Shown piece by piece: positions 36,324 through 49,106 of a DNA stretch of 64,000 bases (its first letter is position 1; the number at the start of each line of letters is the position of its first letter). The DNA lies in contig NZ_JAJONF010000024.1 of NCBI RefSeq assembly GCF_021462265.1, positions 62,001 to 126,000 of the forward strand. The letters are read 5' to 3'. The notes beneath the pieces were generated by a model that saw only the letters and a list, made by a program, of their open reading frames with translations, did no database searches and had not been told where the DNA came from. A program made the translations under genes and the position numbers. This DNA is from Streptomyces shenzhenensis. GTDB lineage: Bacteria > Actinomycetota > Actinomycetes > Streptomycetales > Streptomycetaceae.

Positions 36324-37901
36324 GTGACCGAGGGGGACGGCGTCCGGGACGGGGACCTGCCGGACGATCTGACCGCGGCCGAGGCCGGCATGTGGCAGGC
36401 GTTCCGCAACGGCAGTGTGTACGACCTGAGCAGCGGCGACGCGCACGTGGACGATCCGCACGGCGGCCACCCGTGGGGACCGGAGCGGACCGTGCGGGCG
36501 CGGATCGTCTGCTGGCTGCTGCTCGACGGTCCGCCGGCGCTGGACGGCCGGGTGTCCTCGCTGAAGCTGGCCGGCGTCCGGATCACCGGCACCCTGGACC
36601 TGGCGGGCGGCACGGTCAAGCCGTACGTGGAGCTGCGCGGCTGCCGGTTCGACGAGGAGATACTTCTGCCGGAGGCGTACTTCACGACCGTGCGGTTCGT
36701 GGACTGCGCGGCGCCACGCCTTGAGGCGGCCCGGGTGCACACGGAGGGTGACCTGCATCTGCCGCGCTGCCGTTTCCTCGGCGGGGTCCGGCTGACCGAC
36801 GCCCACATCGGCACCGATCTGCTGCTGAACCAGGCGGTGGTGTACCGGGACCGCAGCGGGCGCTCGATCGCGGCGGACGGCATGACCGTCGGCCAGGACC
36901 TGCAGGCGGAGCTCCTGGAGACGCACGGGGAGCTGAGCCTGCGCAGCGCCAAGGTGGGCGTCTCGCTGAGCCTGCGCGGGGCGCGGCTGCGCAATCCCGA
37001 CGGGCGGTTCGCGCTGAACGCGCCCCAGCTGACGGTCGGCCGGACCCTCTACCTGACCCCGGCCGGGGTGGGCGGCCCCTGGCTCAGCGGGACGACCCCG
37101 GCGCACGGGACGCGGATCCAGCGCTTCGAGTGCCAGGGCGGGATCCGGCTCGACGACGGGCGGTTCGGGGACGCGGTCGACCTGGAGCGGGCGCGGTTCG
37201 TCCTCACGGACGACCAGAACCTGTCGCTGCGCCGGGTACAGACGCCGGAACTGCGGTTCCTCGGCGAGGAGCCGCAGCGCGGCGGGGTGCTGCTGTCGGG
37301 CGCCCGGACCACCAACCTGGTCGACCGGGCGGTCAGCTGGCCGGGGCCGGGACGGCTGCACATGGGCGGGTTCGTCTACGAGAACCTGGTACCGCAGGGC
37401 CCGTTCCCGCTGACCCGGCGCCTGGAGTGGGTGGCGGCGGCGACCGCCGAGTACAACCCGGAGCCGTACGAGCGCCTCGCGGCCGTGCTGCGGGCCGCCG
37501 GCGAGGACGAGGACGCGCGCGAGGTGCTGCTCGCCAAGCAGCGGCGGCGCCGCGAGACGCTGCCGCTGGCCGCCAAGCTCTGGGGGTACGCGCAGGACCT
37601 GACGGTGGCCTACGGCTACCGGCCGGGCCGGGCGGCGGTGTGGATGGCGGTGCTGTGGGCGGCGGGCACGCTCGCGTTCACGCACGCCCCGCATCCGCCG
37701 ATGAACTCCGGTGGCCATCCGGCCTGGGATCCGGCGCTGTTCGTCCTGGACCTGCTGCTGCCGGTGATCGACCTGGGCCAGGCCGGCCAGTGGCGGCTCA
37801 CCGGCGGCTGGCAGTGGGCGGCGGCGGCGATGATCCTGCTGGGCTGGATCCTGGCGACGACGGTGGCGGCCGGGGCGACGAGGCTGCTGCGGCGGGGCTG
37901 A
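36324..37901 (+). CDS. beta-helix repeat protein with C-terminal membrane helices
   Basis: A 525-residue protein with an unusual layout. Residues about 60-360 are a repetitive, pentapeptide-like or bactofilin-like beta-helix region with regular A/L-G-x-x-L spacing (for example LAGVRITGTLDLAGGTV, LPRCRFLGGVRLTDAHIGTDLL). A helical, charged segment follows (LRAAGEDEDAREVLLAKQRRRRE), then three membrane helices near the C-terminus. It is often annotated as a membrane-associated oxidoreductase, but I see no nucleotide or redox motif. The start is GTG 36324, with GAAGG seven bases upstream; ATG 36300 lacks a ribosome site. It may be a membrane-bound sensor or scaffold. Confidence 0.75.
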   Translation: MTEGDGVRDGDLPDDLTAAEAGMWQAFRNGSVYDLSSGDAHVDDPHGGHPWGPERTVRARIVCWLLLDGPPALDGRVSSLKLAGVRITGTLDLAGGTVKPYVELRGCRFDEEILLPEAYFTTVRFVDCAAPRLEAARVHTEGDLHLPRCRFLGGVRLTDAHIGTDLLLNQAVVYRDRSGRSIAADGMTVGQDLQAELLETHGELSLRSAKVGVSLSLRGARLRNPDGRFALNAPQLTVGRTLYLTPAGVGGPWLSGTTPAHGTRIQRFECQGGIRLDDGRFGDAVDLERARFVLTDDQNLSLRRVQTPELRFLGEEPQRGGVLLSGARTTNLVDRAVSWPGPGRLHMGGFVYENLVPQGPFPLTRRLEWVAAATAEYNPEPYERLAAVLRAAGEDEDAREVLLAKQRRRRETLPLAAKLWGYAQDLTVAYGYRPGRAAVWMAVLWAAGTLAFTHAPHPPMNSGGHPAWDPALFVLDLLLPVIDLGQAGQWRLTGGWQWAAAAMILLGWILATTVAAGATRLLRRG

Positions 37902-38095
37902 CCCCTTGGGCCGCTGAGGCGGGTGAGCGGCCGGACGGTGCCGCCGGGGCGGCTGAGCGGGGCCGCTGACAGGTACCCAGCAGGTGAGCGACGGTCACCT
38001 TTTACTCGCCCTTGACTACTGAGGGTACAACTTTCGTGGAGTTGGCCATACCGTCTGGCGCTGCCCCGACCTGCGGACTTTCAATGGTGGACGCC

Positions 38096-39148
38096 ATGGC
38101 TTCGCTGCGCGCGCTCTTCCGTCCCCCGCGGAGGGCAACGACCGCCTCGCCTCTCGCCGCCGGAGGGCTCCCGGCCGACGACGAGGTGTTCCTCGACGCG
38201 CCCGACGAGCGGCTCGCTCCGGTGCTGGTCGCGGCGGGCCGGGGCGAGTACGCACCCGTCGCGGGTCTGCTGGCCGGCACCCGGAGGACGGCCGAGTGGG
38301 AGGAACGGGACCGGTACGCGCACCGGCTCGCCCTCTTCGCCCGCTGCCGCGCCGAGTGGCTCGACCAGTGGGCCATGGCCGCCCCGCACGACCCGGACCT
38401 GCTGGTGGTCCAGGCCCAGCTCGCGGTGGACCACGCCTGGGACTCCCCCGCCCGCGCGGAACTCCTGCGCCCGCTCAGCCCCCTGATCACGGCGGCCGCG
38501 CGCGGCGACGACCGGGACCCGGTGCCGTGGCGGATCGCGCTCGACCACGCCCGGGGGACGAACGCCGGCCACCGGTACTTCGAGGAGCTGTGGGAGGCGG
38601 CGGTCCGCCGCGCCCCGCACCACTACGGCTGCCATGTGGCGGCGCTGCGCTATCTGGGCACGTACTGGCACGGCTCGCACCGCGAGTGCTTCGACTTCGC
38701 CGACCTGGCCGCGCAGGACGCGCCGCCGGACTCGCTCGTCCAGGCCCTGCCGGTCCGCGCGGCCTTCGCCTACCTCACCGACGGCTGCGGCCCGGGGGTG
38801 CCGCGGGCCCGTCTGGACGCGGCGGCCGACCGGGCGACCGCCCTGTCCGCGCGGTTCCCAGCGGCCGATCCCTGGCCCGCCGAGATCCGCAACACGTTGA
38901 TGTACCTGCTGGTCCGCCTGGAACGCTGGGAGGCCGCCCGCACCCAGCTGCGGCTGATCGGCCCGTACGTCACGTCCTTCCCCTGGGGCCGGCTCTCCGA
39001 CGACCCGCTGGGCCATTTCGTACGCCTGCGCGACCACCTGCTGGCCGGTACGGAACCGCCGCCCGAGGCCGCGTCGATCCCCTCCCCGAGGACCGCGGGA
39101 CGCCCACGGACCGGGCACGGCGGACATGTTCCCGCCGATGACCACTAG
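38096..39148 (+). CDS. conserved TPR-like hypothetical protein
   Basis: A roughly 350-residue soluble protein I do not recognise by function. It is rich in paired helices (LLVVQAQLAVDHAWDSPARAELL, YHRECFDFADLAAQ region, LMYLLVRLERWEAARTQLRLIG), in the manner of tetratricopeptide-type repeats, and has no signal peptide or membrane segment. A Pro/Gly-rich tail follows residue 325. I chose ATG 38096 (MASLRALFRPP); ATG 38084 or an upstream TTG at 38012 is possible. It probably binds other proteins. Confidence 0.65.
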   Translation: MASLRALFRPPRRATTASPLAAGGLPADDEVFLDAPDERLAPVLVAAGRGEYAPVAGLLAGTRRTAEWEERDRYAHRLALFARCRAEWLDQWAMAAPHDPDLLVVQAQLAVDHAWDSPARAELLRPLSPLITAAARGDDRDPVPWRIALDHARGTNAGHRYFEELWEAAVRRAPHHYGCHVAALRYLGTYWHGSHRECFDFADLAAQDAPPDSLVQALPVRAAFAYLTDGCGPGVPRARLDAAADRATALSARFPAADPWPAEIRNTLMYLLVRLERWEAARTQLRLIGPYVTSFPWGRLSDDPLGHFVRLRDHLLAGTEPPPEAASIPSPRTAGRPRTGHGGHVPADDH

Positions 39149-39159
39149 GCTGTGGCGCC

Positions 39160-39900
39160 GTGACCACCGTCCGTCTTCCCCTCTTCCCGCTGAACTCGGT
39201 GCTGTTCCCGGGGCTGGTGCTGCCGCTGAACGTCTTCGAGGAGCGCTATCGCGCCATGATGCGCGACCTGCTGAAGACACCCGAGGAAGAACCGCGCCGG
39301 TTCGCCGTCGTGGCGATCCGCGACGGCCACGAGGTGGCGGCGAGCGCGCCGGGCATGCCGGACCCGACCGCCCAGCCCGAGAAGGGCCCGGCGGCCGGCT
39401 TCGGGCCCGAGCCTCTCAAGTCCTTCCACCGGGTGGGCTGTGTGGCGGACGCGGCGACGATCCGGGAGCGGGCGAACGGCACGTTCGAGGTGCTGGCGAC
39501 CGGGACGAACCGGGTGCGGCTGCTCTCCGTCGACGCGTCGGGACCGTTCCTGACGGCGGAGCTGGAGCAGCTGCCGGAGGAACAGGGCGACGAGGCCGGC
39601 GCGCTGGCCGAGGGTGTCCTGCGGGCCTTCCGTCAGTACCAGAAGCGCCTGGCGGGCGCGCGGGAACGCTCGCTGTCCACCGGCGTCGACCTCCCGGACG
39701 AACCGTCCGTCGTCTCCTACCTGGTCGCGGCCGCGATGATGCACGACACCCCCACCAAGCAGCGCCTGCTCCAGGCGCCCGACACGGCGTCCCGCCTCCG
39801 CGACGAGCTGAAACTCCTTCGCGCCGAGACCGCGATCATCCGTAATCTGCCGTCCCTGCCCGCCGCGGAGCTGACGCGGGCGCCGACGAGTCTGAACTGA
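39160..39900 (+). CDS. LON substrate-binding-domain protein
   Basis: A 246-residue protein equivalent to the N-terminal substrate-binding domain of Lon protease (LPLFPLNSVLFPGLVLPLNVFEERYRAMM, the family opening) without the AAA+ or protease domains. Stand-alone proteins of this kind are widespread in bacteria and their role is not settled. It starts at GTG 39160, 11 bases after the previous stop. Confidence 0.88.
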   Translation: MTTVRLPLFPLNSVLFPGLVLPLNVFEERYRAMMRDLLKTPEEEPRRFAVVAIRDGHEVAASAPGMPDPTAQPEKGPAAGFGPEPLKSFHRVGCVADAATIRERANGTFEVLATGTNRVRLLSVDASGPFLTAELEQLPEEQGDEAGALAEGVLRAFRQYQKRLAGARERSLSTGVDLPDEPSVVSYLVAAAMMHDTPTKQRLLQAPDTASRLRDELKLLRAETAIIRNLPSLPAAELTRAPTSLN

Positions 39901-39917
39901 GCCGGGGTTTTCTGAAC

Positions 39918-40424
39918 ATGGCGAAGAAGCCGAAGAAGCAGCAGTCCGGGGGCGGCGGCACCCCGGCGACGGTGGCCCTGAACACAGCGGGGATGGACTT
40001 CACGGTCCACTCCTACGACCACGACCCCGCGCATCCGTCCTACGGGGAGGAGGCCGCGGAGGCGATGGGCGTGTCCCCGGACCGCGTCTTCAAGACCCTG
40101 GTCGCGGACGTGGACGGGACGCTCACCGTGGCGGTGGTCCCGGTGGCCGGCAGCCTTGACCTCAAGGCCCTGGCGACCGCGGTCGGCGGCAAGCGCGCGG
40201 CGATGGCCGACCCGGCCCTGGCCGAGCGCACGACGGGCTACATCCGCGGCGGCATCTCCCCGCTCGGCCAGCGCAGGAAACTCCCCACGGTCCTGGACGC
40301 GTCGGCGTCGGCCCACCTCACGATCTGCGTCTCGGCGGGCCGCCGCGGCCTGGAGGTGGAACTCGCCCCGACCGACCTGGCCACCCTCACGAACGCCACC
40401 CTGGCCCCCATCGGGCGTCCCTGA
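39918..40424 (+). CDS. ybaK: YbaK-type aminoacyl-tRNA deacylase
   Basis: A 168-residue protein of the YbaK/EbsC family, which hydrolyses Cys-tRNAPro and similar mischarged tRNAs. PSYGEEAAEAMGVSPDRVFKTLV includes the conserved Lys of the active site (FKTL), and GYIRGGISPLGQRRKLPTVLD and GLEVELAPTDL follow in family order. A basic, Gly-rich head (MAKKPKKQQSGGGG) precedes the domain. It lies 17 bases after the LON-domain gene. Confidence 0.92.
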   Translation: MAKKPKKQQSGGGGTPATVALNTAGMDFTVHSYDHDPAHPSYGEEAAEAMGVSPDRVFKTLVADVDGTLTVAVVPVAGSLDLKALATAVGGKRAAMADPALAERTTGYIRGGISPLGQRRKLPTVLDASASAHLTICVSAGRRGLEVELAPTDLATLTNATLAPIGRP

Positions 40425-40746
40425 TCGACGAGTCTCGCTGGCCGGCCCCGCGCCCCCACCGGAGCGCTCCGCAGCCGCCTGAGACGACAACCCGGCCGCG
40501 GGCCCTCATGGGCCGGTCGCGCAGTCCCCCGCGCCCCTGGCTCTTCTGCCGCCACGCCCGATCACCAGTCACCGAACGTGGCCCGCACCCCCACCACCAG
40601 CCCGTCCGGCGTTTGAGGACGAGGCCGTTCAGGCCGATGCGGGGGTTCGGGGGCGGCAGCCCCCGGAGCGGGCGGTCGAAGGGGGCCCACCCCCTGGAGG
40701 ACGGGACGTGGACGGGACGGGCAGGGGCGGCGGGGGCGAGAAAGAC
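40425..40746. repeat. intergenic region with two dispersed repeats
   Basis: This 322-base gap between convergent genes has no coding sequence I can support. Around 40505-40555 it carries a copy of the CGCGCAGTCCCCCGCGCCCC element. Around 40600-40675 it carries a different well-known Streptomyces block, GTCCGGCGTTTGAGGACGAG followed by GGGGGCGGCAGCCCCCGGA, whose GGGGGC/GCCCCC arms form a hairpin. The second block is likely to act as terminator for both flanking genes. Confidence 0.75.
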
Positions 40747-41457
40747 CTACGCCGGTGGAGCGGCGTACGGTCCGTCCTCGTAGGGCGGCTCCGGGTCCCG
40801 CGGACCGAACAGCGCCGTCAGCCCCAGATGCACCACCAACGCCCCCAACGACCATGCCAGCAACGCCCCCTTCGCCCCGAGCTTCAGCGGCGCCGAGAAC
40901 GTCACCCCCTTCCCCACGGCCTTCGCATGGGCGATCACATCCTGCTCCGGCCCCAGCCACACCCCGAGCCGCCAGGCCAGGAACGACGCGAGCAGCCCCC
41001 CGACCCCCAGCGCCACCACCAGCGGCACACCCCCACGCCGCCGCCACAGGAACACCACGACCGCGCTCACCACCCCGAAGGCCAGCGCGAGCAGTGTGAA
41101 CGTCCCGTCCACCCCCGCCGCCTGCTCCCCCTCGCTGTCCTTGAGGTAGACCGCCCAGCTCTTGCCTGACTGGTCCCCCACCAACGGCACATGCGGCGCC
41201 AGCCACAGCCACAGCAGCCCGAGCAGCACACCGCTGACCGCCACCGCGACGGCGATCACCGCGGCCTCCCGCAGTTCGGTCTTCATCCCGGGACCGTCCT
41301 GTCCGTACTCGCCGTGATGCCCGCCCCGGCCGTACTGGCCGTACTCGCCGTGCTGTCCGTACTCTCCCGCGGCCTCCCCGTCGGGCGGCGGTGCCTGCCG
41401 GGCCTGGTGCGAGGACTGGTCGTGCGGCGGCGGAGGCGGCGTCAACGGTGCGGTCAC
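40747..41457 (-). CDS. conserved actinobacterial membrane protein (possibly DUF2567-like)
   Basis: A 236-residue protein with a Gly/Tyr/His-rich cytoplasmic head (repeated EYGQ units, residues about 32-55), then four membrane helices near 67-85, 115-135, 143-160 and 188-207, and a short acidic tail. The loop GKSWAVYLKDSEGEQAAGVDGTFTLLALAFG is its most conserved-looking part. The layout resembles DUF2567 proteins of mycobacteria, but I could not confirm that. It starts at GTG 41457. Downstream of the ABC permease gene, with 34 bases between, it may belong to that operon. Confidence 0.7.
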   Translation of the reverse strand: MTAPLTPPPPPHDQSSHQARQAPPPDGEAAGEYGQHGEYGQYGRGGHHGEYGQDGPGMKTELREAAVIAVAVAVSGVLLGLLWLWLAPHVPLVGDQSGKSWAVYLKDSEGEQAAGVDGTFTLLALAFGVVSAVVVFLWRRRGGVPLVVALGVGGLLASFLAWRLGVWLGPEQDVIAHAKAVGKGVTFSAPLKLGAKGALLAWSLGALVVHLGLTALFGPRDPEPPYEDGPYAAPPA

Positions 41458-41491
41458 GATGCCATCGTGCCAGGTCGGCCTGTGGGGCGCG

Positions 41492-42319
41492 TCACCGGAC
41501 GGCCGCCCTGCGGTACGCCCACGTGGCGACGGCCAGTGAGACGACCCCCACCCCCGCGCACACGCCCAGGTCAGCGAGGACCACGGCCCAGTCGGGCCGC
41601 GCCCCGAAGGTATGGGCGTAGGCCTCGACGCCGTACGTGGAAGGCAGCAGGTCGCGGGCGAACTGGATGAACCCCGGCATCCGGTCCGGCGGCAGCACCC
41701 CGAGCAGCAGCGCCGCCGACATGCCCAGCTGCCCGAGCAGCGTGGCCAGTTCGGGGCGCGGTGCGAGCAGTCCACAGGCCGCGCCGAGCCCCGCCAGCGC
41801 CGCCCCCGCGAGCGGGATCACGGCGAGCAGGATCCACAGGTTCCCGAGCGGCAGCCCGAAGAGCACGCACCCGAAGACGGCCGTCACCAGCGTCCCGGGC
41901 ACGGTGAAGGACGCGTACGCCGCGGCCGCCCCGAGCACCACCGAGGCCGGCGGCACGGGCAGCGTGGCGTAATGGTCGAGCCCGCCGCTCGCCCGCAGCT
42001 GTCCGAAGTACTGCGCCAGCAGGTTCAGCGCCACGAAGGCCACCACGACCACCGCCGAGCCCGCCACCACCGACTCGGCCTCGCCCCGCGAGTCCACCAC
42101 CCCGCGCATCATGACCATGATGCCGACGGACTGGAAGGTCGCGACGAACAGCAGCGGGATCCGGGCCACCCGGGCCCGGGACAGCTGCGCCCGGTAGACG
42201 GCCAGCAGCGCCGGCCACAGCCGCGCGCGCGGGCCCAGCTCGGCCGCCGGGGCGCCCGGCGCCGTCTCCTCCACGGCCTGGGCACCGCCCGGCAGAACCT
42301 CCGCGGGTACGACACTCAC
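41492..42319 (-). CDS. ABC-2 type transporter permease
   Basis: A 275-residue permease of an ABC exporter with six membrane helices, starting at GTG 42319 with GGGAG upstream. The helices and the ASGGLDHYATLPVPPASVVLGAAAAYASF segment are typical of ABC-2 exporters that move drugs, lipids or polymers. It lies 88 bases after the ATPase gene on the same strand. The substrate is unknown; neither gene has a two-component partner here. Confidence 0.87.
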   Translation of the reverse strand: MSVVPAEVLPGGAQAVEETAPGAPAAELGPRARLWPALLAVYRAQLSRARVARIPLLFVATFQSVGIMVMMRGVVDSRGEAESVVAGSAVVVVAFVALNLLAQYFGQLRASGGLDHYATLPVPPASVVLGAAAAYASFTVPGTLVTAVFGCVLFGLPLGNLWILLAVIPLAGAALAGLGAACGLLAPRPELATLLGQLGMSAALLLGVLPPDRMPGFIQFARDLLPSTYGVEAYAHTFGARPDWAVVLADLGVCAGVGVVSLAVATWAYRRAAVR

Positions 42320-42407
42320 GTCGCTCTGCTCCCTTTCCGTGCGGCACCTGCGGCCCGTACCGCCGCCGCGTCTTTCCGTACGCGCCCGGCCGCCGCCCCG
42401 TTCACCC

Positions 42408-43427
42408 TCACGCCTTCACCAGCCCCTGCCGTGCGGCGCCGCCCAGCGCCAGGTAGACGTCCTCCAGGCTGGGCGTGGCGAGGGTGAAGTCGTCGAGGGC
42501 GCCGAACGCGGCCCCGCCGGTCACCGTGGCGACGACGGTACGCGCCTCCTCGGGCGCGAGCCGCAGCGTCCAGCGCCGGCCGGACTCGACGGCGCGCTCC
42601 CGCAGGACGGCCACCTCGGGCACGTCCAGCGGGGCCTCCTCCCGCCACACCAGCTCGACCCGCACCTCGCCGGCGACCCGTTCCTTGAGCCGGGCCGGGG
42701 TGTCGCAGGCGATGACCCGGCCCTGGTCGATGACGGCGACCCGGTCGAGAACCGTCTCGGCCTCGATGACGTTGTGGGTGACCAGCACCACGGTGGCCCC
42801 CCGCTCGGCCCGACGCCGGTCCACGGCGGCCCACACGGCCCGCCTGGCGACCGGGTCCATGCCGGTCGTCGGCTCGTCGAGCACGAGCAGCGGCCGCTCC
42901 CCGACCAGCGCGGCGGCGAAGCACGCGAGCCGCCGCTGTCCCCCGGAGAGCTTCTTGAGCGCCCGTCCGGCGATCGGCGTCAGGCCCAGCTCCTCCAGCA
43001 CGGCGTCGCGCTCGCTCCGGGCCTGCCGTACGTCCAGTCCGCGCAGCCGCCCGGTGGTCTCGGCGGCGAGGGACACGGTCAGCTCGTCGAGGGCGCTGGA
43101 CTCCTGCCCGAGGTAGGCGAGGAGCCGCGCGGCCCGCTCCGGGTGCCGCACGATGTCGTGCCCGAGGATCTCGACGCTGCCCGTGTCGGGCCGCAGCAGC
43201 CCGGTGAGCTGCCGTACGAGCGTCGACTTGCCGGCCCCGTTCGGCCCGAGCAGCCCGAAGATCTCCCCGCGCCGGACCACGAGCTCCACCCTGTCGGTGG
43301 CCCGCACCGCGGGCACGGCGGGGGCGCCACGCCGTCCTTTGACCGCGGCGTAGGTCTTGGTCAGCCCACGCACCGCACACACGACATCACCCTGTCGCCG
43401 AAGTGCCCGACCCACGCCCGTACTCAC
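42408..43427 (-). CDS. ABC transporter ATP-binding protein
   Basis: A 339-residue ATPase of the drug-exporter (DrrA-like) class. Walker A is GPNGAGKST, the signature is LSGGQ, Walker B is LLVLDEPTTGMDP and the switch His is in VLVTHNVIEAE. A C-terminal domain of about 85 residues after residue 250 is normal for this class. I chose GTG 43427 (MSTGVGRALRRQG), though the next GTG codons before CAVRGLTKTY are possible. It works with the permease just downstream. Confidence 0.9.
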   Translation of the reverse strand: MSTGVGRALRRQGDVVCAVRGLTKTYAAVKGRRGAPAVPAVRATDRVELVVRRGEIFGLLGPNGAGKSTLVRQLTGLLRPDTGSVEILGHDIVRHPERAARLLAYLGQESSALDELTVSLAAETTGRLRGLDVRQARSERDAVLEELGLTPIAGRALKKLSGGQRRLACFAAALVGERPLLVLDEPTTGMDPVARRAVWAAVDRRRAERGATVVLVTHNVIEAETVLDRVAVIDQGRVIACDTPARLKERVAGEVRVELVWREEAPLDVPEVAVLRERAVESGRRWTLRLAPEEARTVVATVTGGAAFGALDDFTLATPSLEDVYLALGGAARQGLVKA

Positions 43428-43568
43428 AAGGAACGAGCCTACGGGGTCACCCCGGTTTACTCGCCTTTGGGGCGCCTCGGCTTTCACATCCGCGGCTGGG
43501 CCGCGGAGGCGCCAGCGGCCCCCGGCGGCCCGCAGTCGCCGCCGCGCCGCCCGGCCCCGCCCCGTCCG

Positions 43569-44795
43569 CTACTCTCCCGCCGACGCGTGCTCCCCGGCCC
43601 CCGCCGGAACATCGAACTCTCTCCAGAACCCCGCCCGAATGGCGTACCGGTCGTGCTCGTCGATCTGGTCGTCCTTGTGCGCCAGCAGCCCGAAGCGCGC
43701 CGCGTACCGCAACAGCTCCCCGTCGATCCGGTGCGGAATCCGCGGATACATCTCCGACAGCTTCTGCAGATGGCTCTGGTCCCCGAGCCGCGACATCCAC
43801 CGCCGCGCGAACACCTGCCCGACCTCGTACGGATCCCCGCCGACGGTCGTGATGTCCTCCTCCCGGTCGGCCCACCGCTGCTCCGCGGTGGTCAGCTGCG
43901 CCAGTGTCGGCATGGACGCCGCCTCCGCCGACTCCGCCGCGCCCCCCGGCCGGTCCACCCACCCCTTGTCGGAGGACCACCGCAGCGTGGCCGTCGTCGC
44001 CGGATGCTGGACCGGCTGGGCCCCCGGCGCCCGCAGCGCGGCGAGATCCTTGGGCGTCGGCACCCCCTTCGGCGCCGGCATCCGCTCCGCCGTCCCGTTC
44101 TCCACCGCCCGCGCCGCGGGTGCCCGGTCGGCATTCTCGGTCCCCGCCTCCGCCGCGGCCGCCAGCGACGACTCCGGCAGCGGCGCCGAGAGGATCGCGG
44201 CGATCTCCGGCCGCGGCACCGGCTGCGGCGCGCAGACCCCGGTCAGCTCCTTGGCCCGTACCGCCTGGGTGATCCACGCCCGGTCCAGCACCCGCCGCTC
44301 GTCGGCCTCGGCGACCAGGTCCTCGGACTGGTTGTAGTCCCCGTCGGCGGCCTGTACGGCCCACAGGTGTACGGCGACCCCGTGCTCCTTGGCAGCCATC
44401 ATGCCCGGCAGCAGGTCCCCGTCGCCGGTCACCAGCACGACGTCGGAGCAGGCGCGGTTGCGGGCCAGCTCGGTCAGCTCGGCGTGCATGGCCGCGTCCA
44501 CGCCCTTCTGCGCCCAGCGTCCGTCGCTGCGGGTCAGCGCGCCGAGCCGGACGGTCACCCGGGGCATCACGCGCAGCCTGCGGTGTTCCGGCTGGGGAAC
44601 ACGGTCGGGGGCGCCGTCGAACCAGTAGATGCGCAGCAGTGGACGCTCGGTGTCGGACTCCGCGCGGTCGCGCAACGCCTGGATCAGCGCGGCGTGGTCG
44701 ACGGTGATCCGGGATCGGGAGGGCTCACCGGCGAGGAGACTGGCGGCGGCACCCAGCAGATACCCGGCGTCCACCAGGACAATGCAGCGGTCCAC
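43569..44795 (-). CDS. NYN (PIN-like) domain protein, putative RNase
   Basis: A 408-residue protein whose first 170 residues are an NYN/PIN-type nuclease domain. Acidic positions are seen in VDAGYLLGAAA, KGVDAAMHAEL and VLVTGDGDLLPGM, the usual metal-binding set. An Ala/Pro-rich linker (about 215-285) leads to a C-terminal helical domain with GQVFARRWMSRLGDQSHLQKLSEMYPRIP, which may bind RNA. I chose GTG 44795 because AGAGG is nine bases upstream; GTG 44804 overlaps that site. Family members act in RNA processing or decay. Confidence 0.82.
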   Translation of the reverse strand: MDRCIVLVDAGYLLGAAASLLAGEPSRSRITVDHAALIQALRDRAESDTERPLLRIYWFDGAPDRVPQPEHRRLRVMPRVTVRLGALTRSDGRWAQKGVDAAMHAELTELARNRACSDVVLVTGDGDLLPGMMAAKEHGVAVHLWAVQAADGDYNQSEDLVAEADERRVLDRAWITQAVRAKELTGVCAPQPVPRPEIAAILSAPLPESSLAAAAEAGTENADRAPAARAVENGTAERMPAPKGVPTPKDLAALRAPGAQPVQHPATTATLRWSSDKGWVDRPGGAAESAEAASMPTLAQLTTAEQRWADREEDITTVGGDPYEVGQVFARRWMSRLGDQSHLQKLSEMYPRIPHRIDGELLRYAARFGLLAHKDDQIDEHDRYAIRAGFWREFDVPAGAGEHASAGE

Positions 44796-45015
44796 GCGAC
44801 TCACCCTCTTTCCGGGAGGTTTGCTTTCGGGGCTTCCTTCGAGTCTGCCCGACCACGCGGGGGTTAACGGCCCGAACTCGATCTTCGGCGTGGCGTTTCG
44901 GGGCCTCGTCCTCCGACAAGCCCTGTTACAGACGGTAATTATCCGAAATGCGCCTGTTGTCAGCCTATGTGAATCTGAATTTGGCCCCTAGATCCCCCAC
45001 AGGAGGCAGATCACC

Positions 45016-45192
45016 ATGGCCAAGAACAAGAACCGCAAGGGTGGCTCCCAGAACCGCGCCTCGCAGGCCGAGCAGACCCACGAGCACGGGCAGCGTACGT
45101 CGAACGAGCCCCAGGACTCGCCGGTGTCGCACATCCAGGGCAGCCCTGCCGATGTTGCTCGTAAGAAGCAGAAGAGCTTCGGCCACAACTGA
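45016..45192 (+). CDS. 58-residue hydrophilic protein
   Basis: A small gene with an excellent ribosome site (AGGAGG nine bases before ATG 45016). The 58-residue product begins MAKNKNRKGGSQNRASQAEQ and ends KKQKSFGHN; it is rich in Lys, Asn, Gln and Ser and has no hydrophobic segment, so it is probably intrinsically disordered. Its codon use is clearly coding, and a strong terminator follows 47 bases after the stop. I know no function. Conservation in Streptomyces is likely from its position next to dnaE. Confidence 0.8.
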   Translation: MAKNKNRKGGSQNRASQAEQTHEHGQRTSNEPQDSPVSHIQGSPADVARKKQKSFGHN

Positions 45193-45239
45193 GCGGATCG
45201 ATCAGGTCCCACCCGGCAGTTGAAGCCCAGCCGTGCAGG

Positions 45240-45268
45240 AGGGGCGCACCCGTTGCGGGTGCGCCCCT
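45240..45268. terminator. bidirectional terminator before dnaE end
   Basis: A perfect 13-bp inverted repeat, AGGGGCGCACCCG (45240-45252) and its complement (45256-45268), has a three-base loop. It lies between the convergent 58-residue gene and dnaE and can stop both transcripts. Confidence 0.85.
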
Positions 45269-45293
45269 TCCGCGCGTGTACGGACCGGAAACC

Positions 45294-48833
<3,540 letters not shown>

Positions 48834-49106
48834 GGTTTCGGCCTCCAAGTGAACCGGGGCGGCGCGAAGCGCCTCGTTGAGGGGCGGCGGTCGGGCGACG
48901 GGCGGGCAGGCGTCGACGATCTTCCGACCGGCTGCGGACAGTCTGGTGGGACATCGGAATCCTATGCCTCGGCACTGACACCCGGCGGGCTCCCCCGCGT
49001 ACCTTCGTCCGAGAAAGGCGGGCACTCCCGGGGACCTTCGCACGTTGGTCCGGCGAGAGATCCGTGCCACATGTCAGGCAGCACCCGTACCAGGAGGCAC
49101 CCAGCG

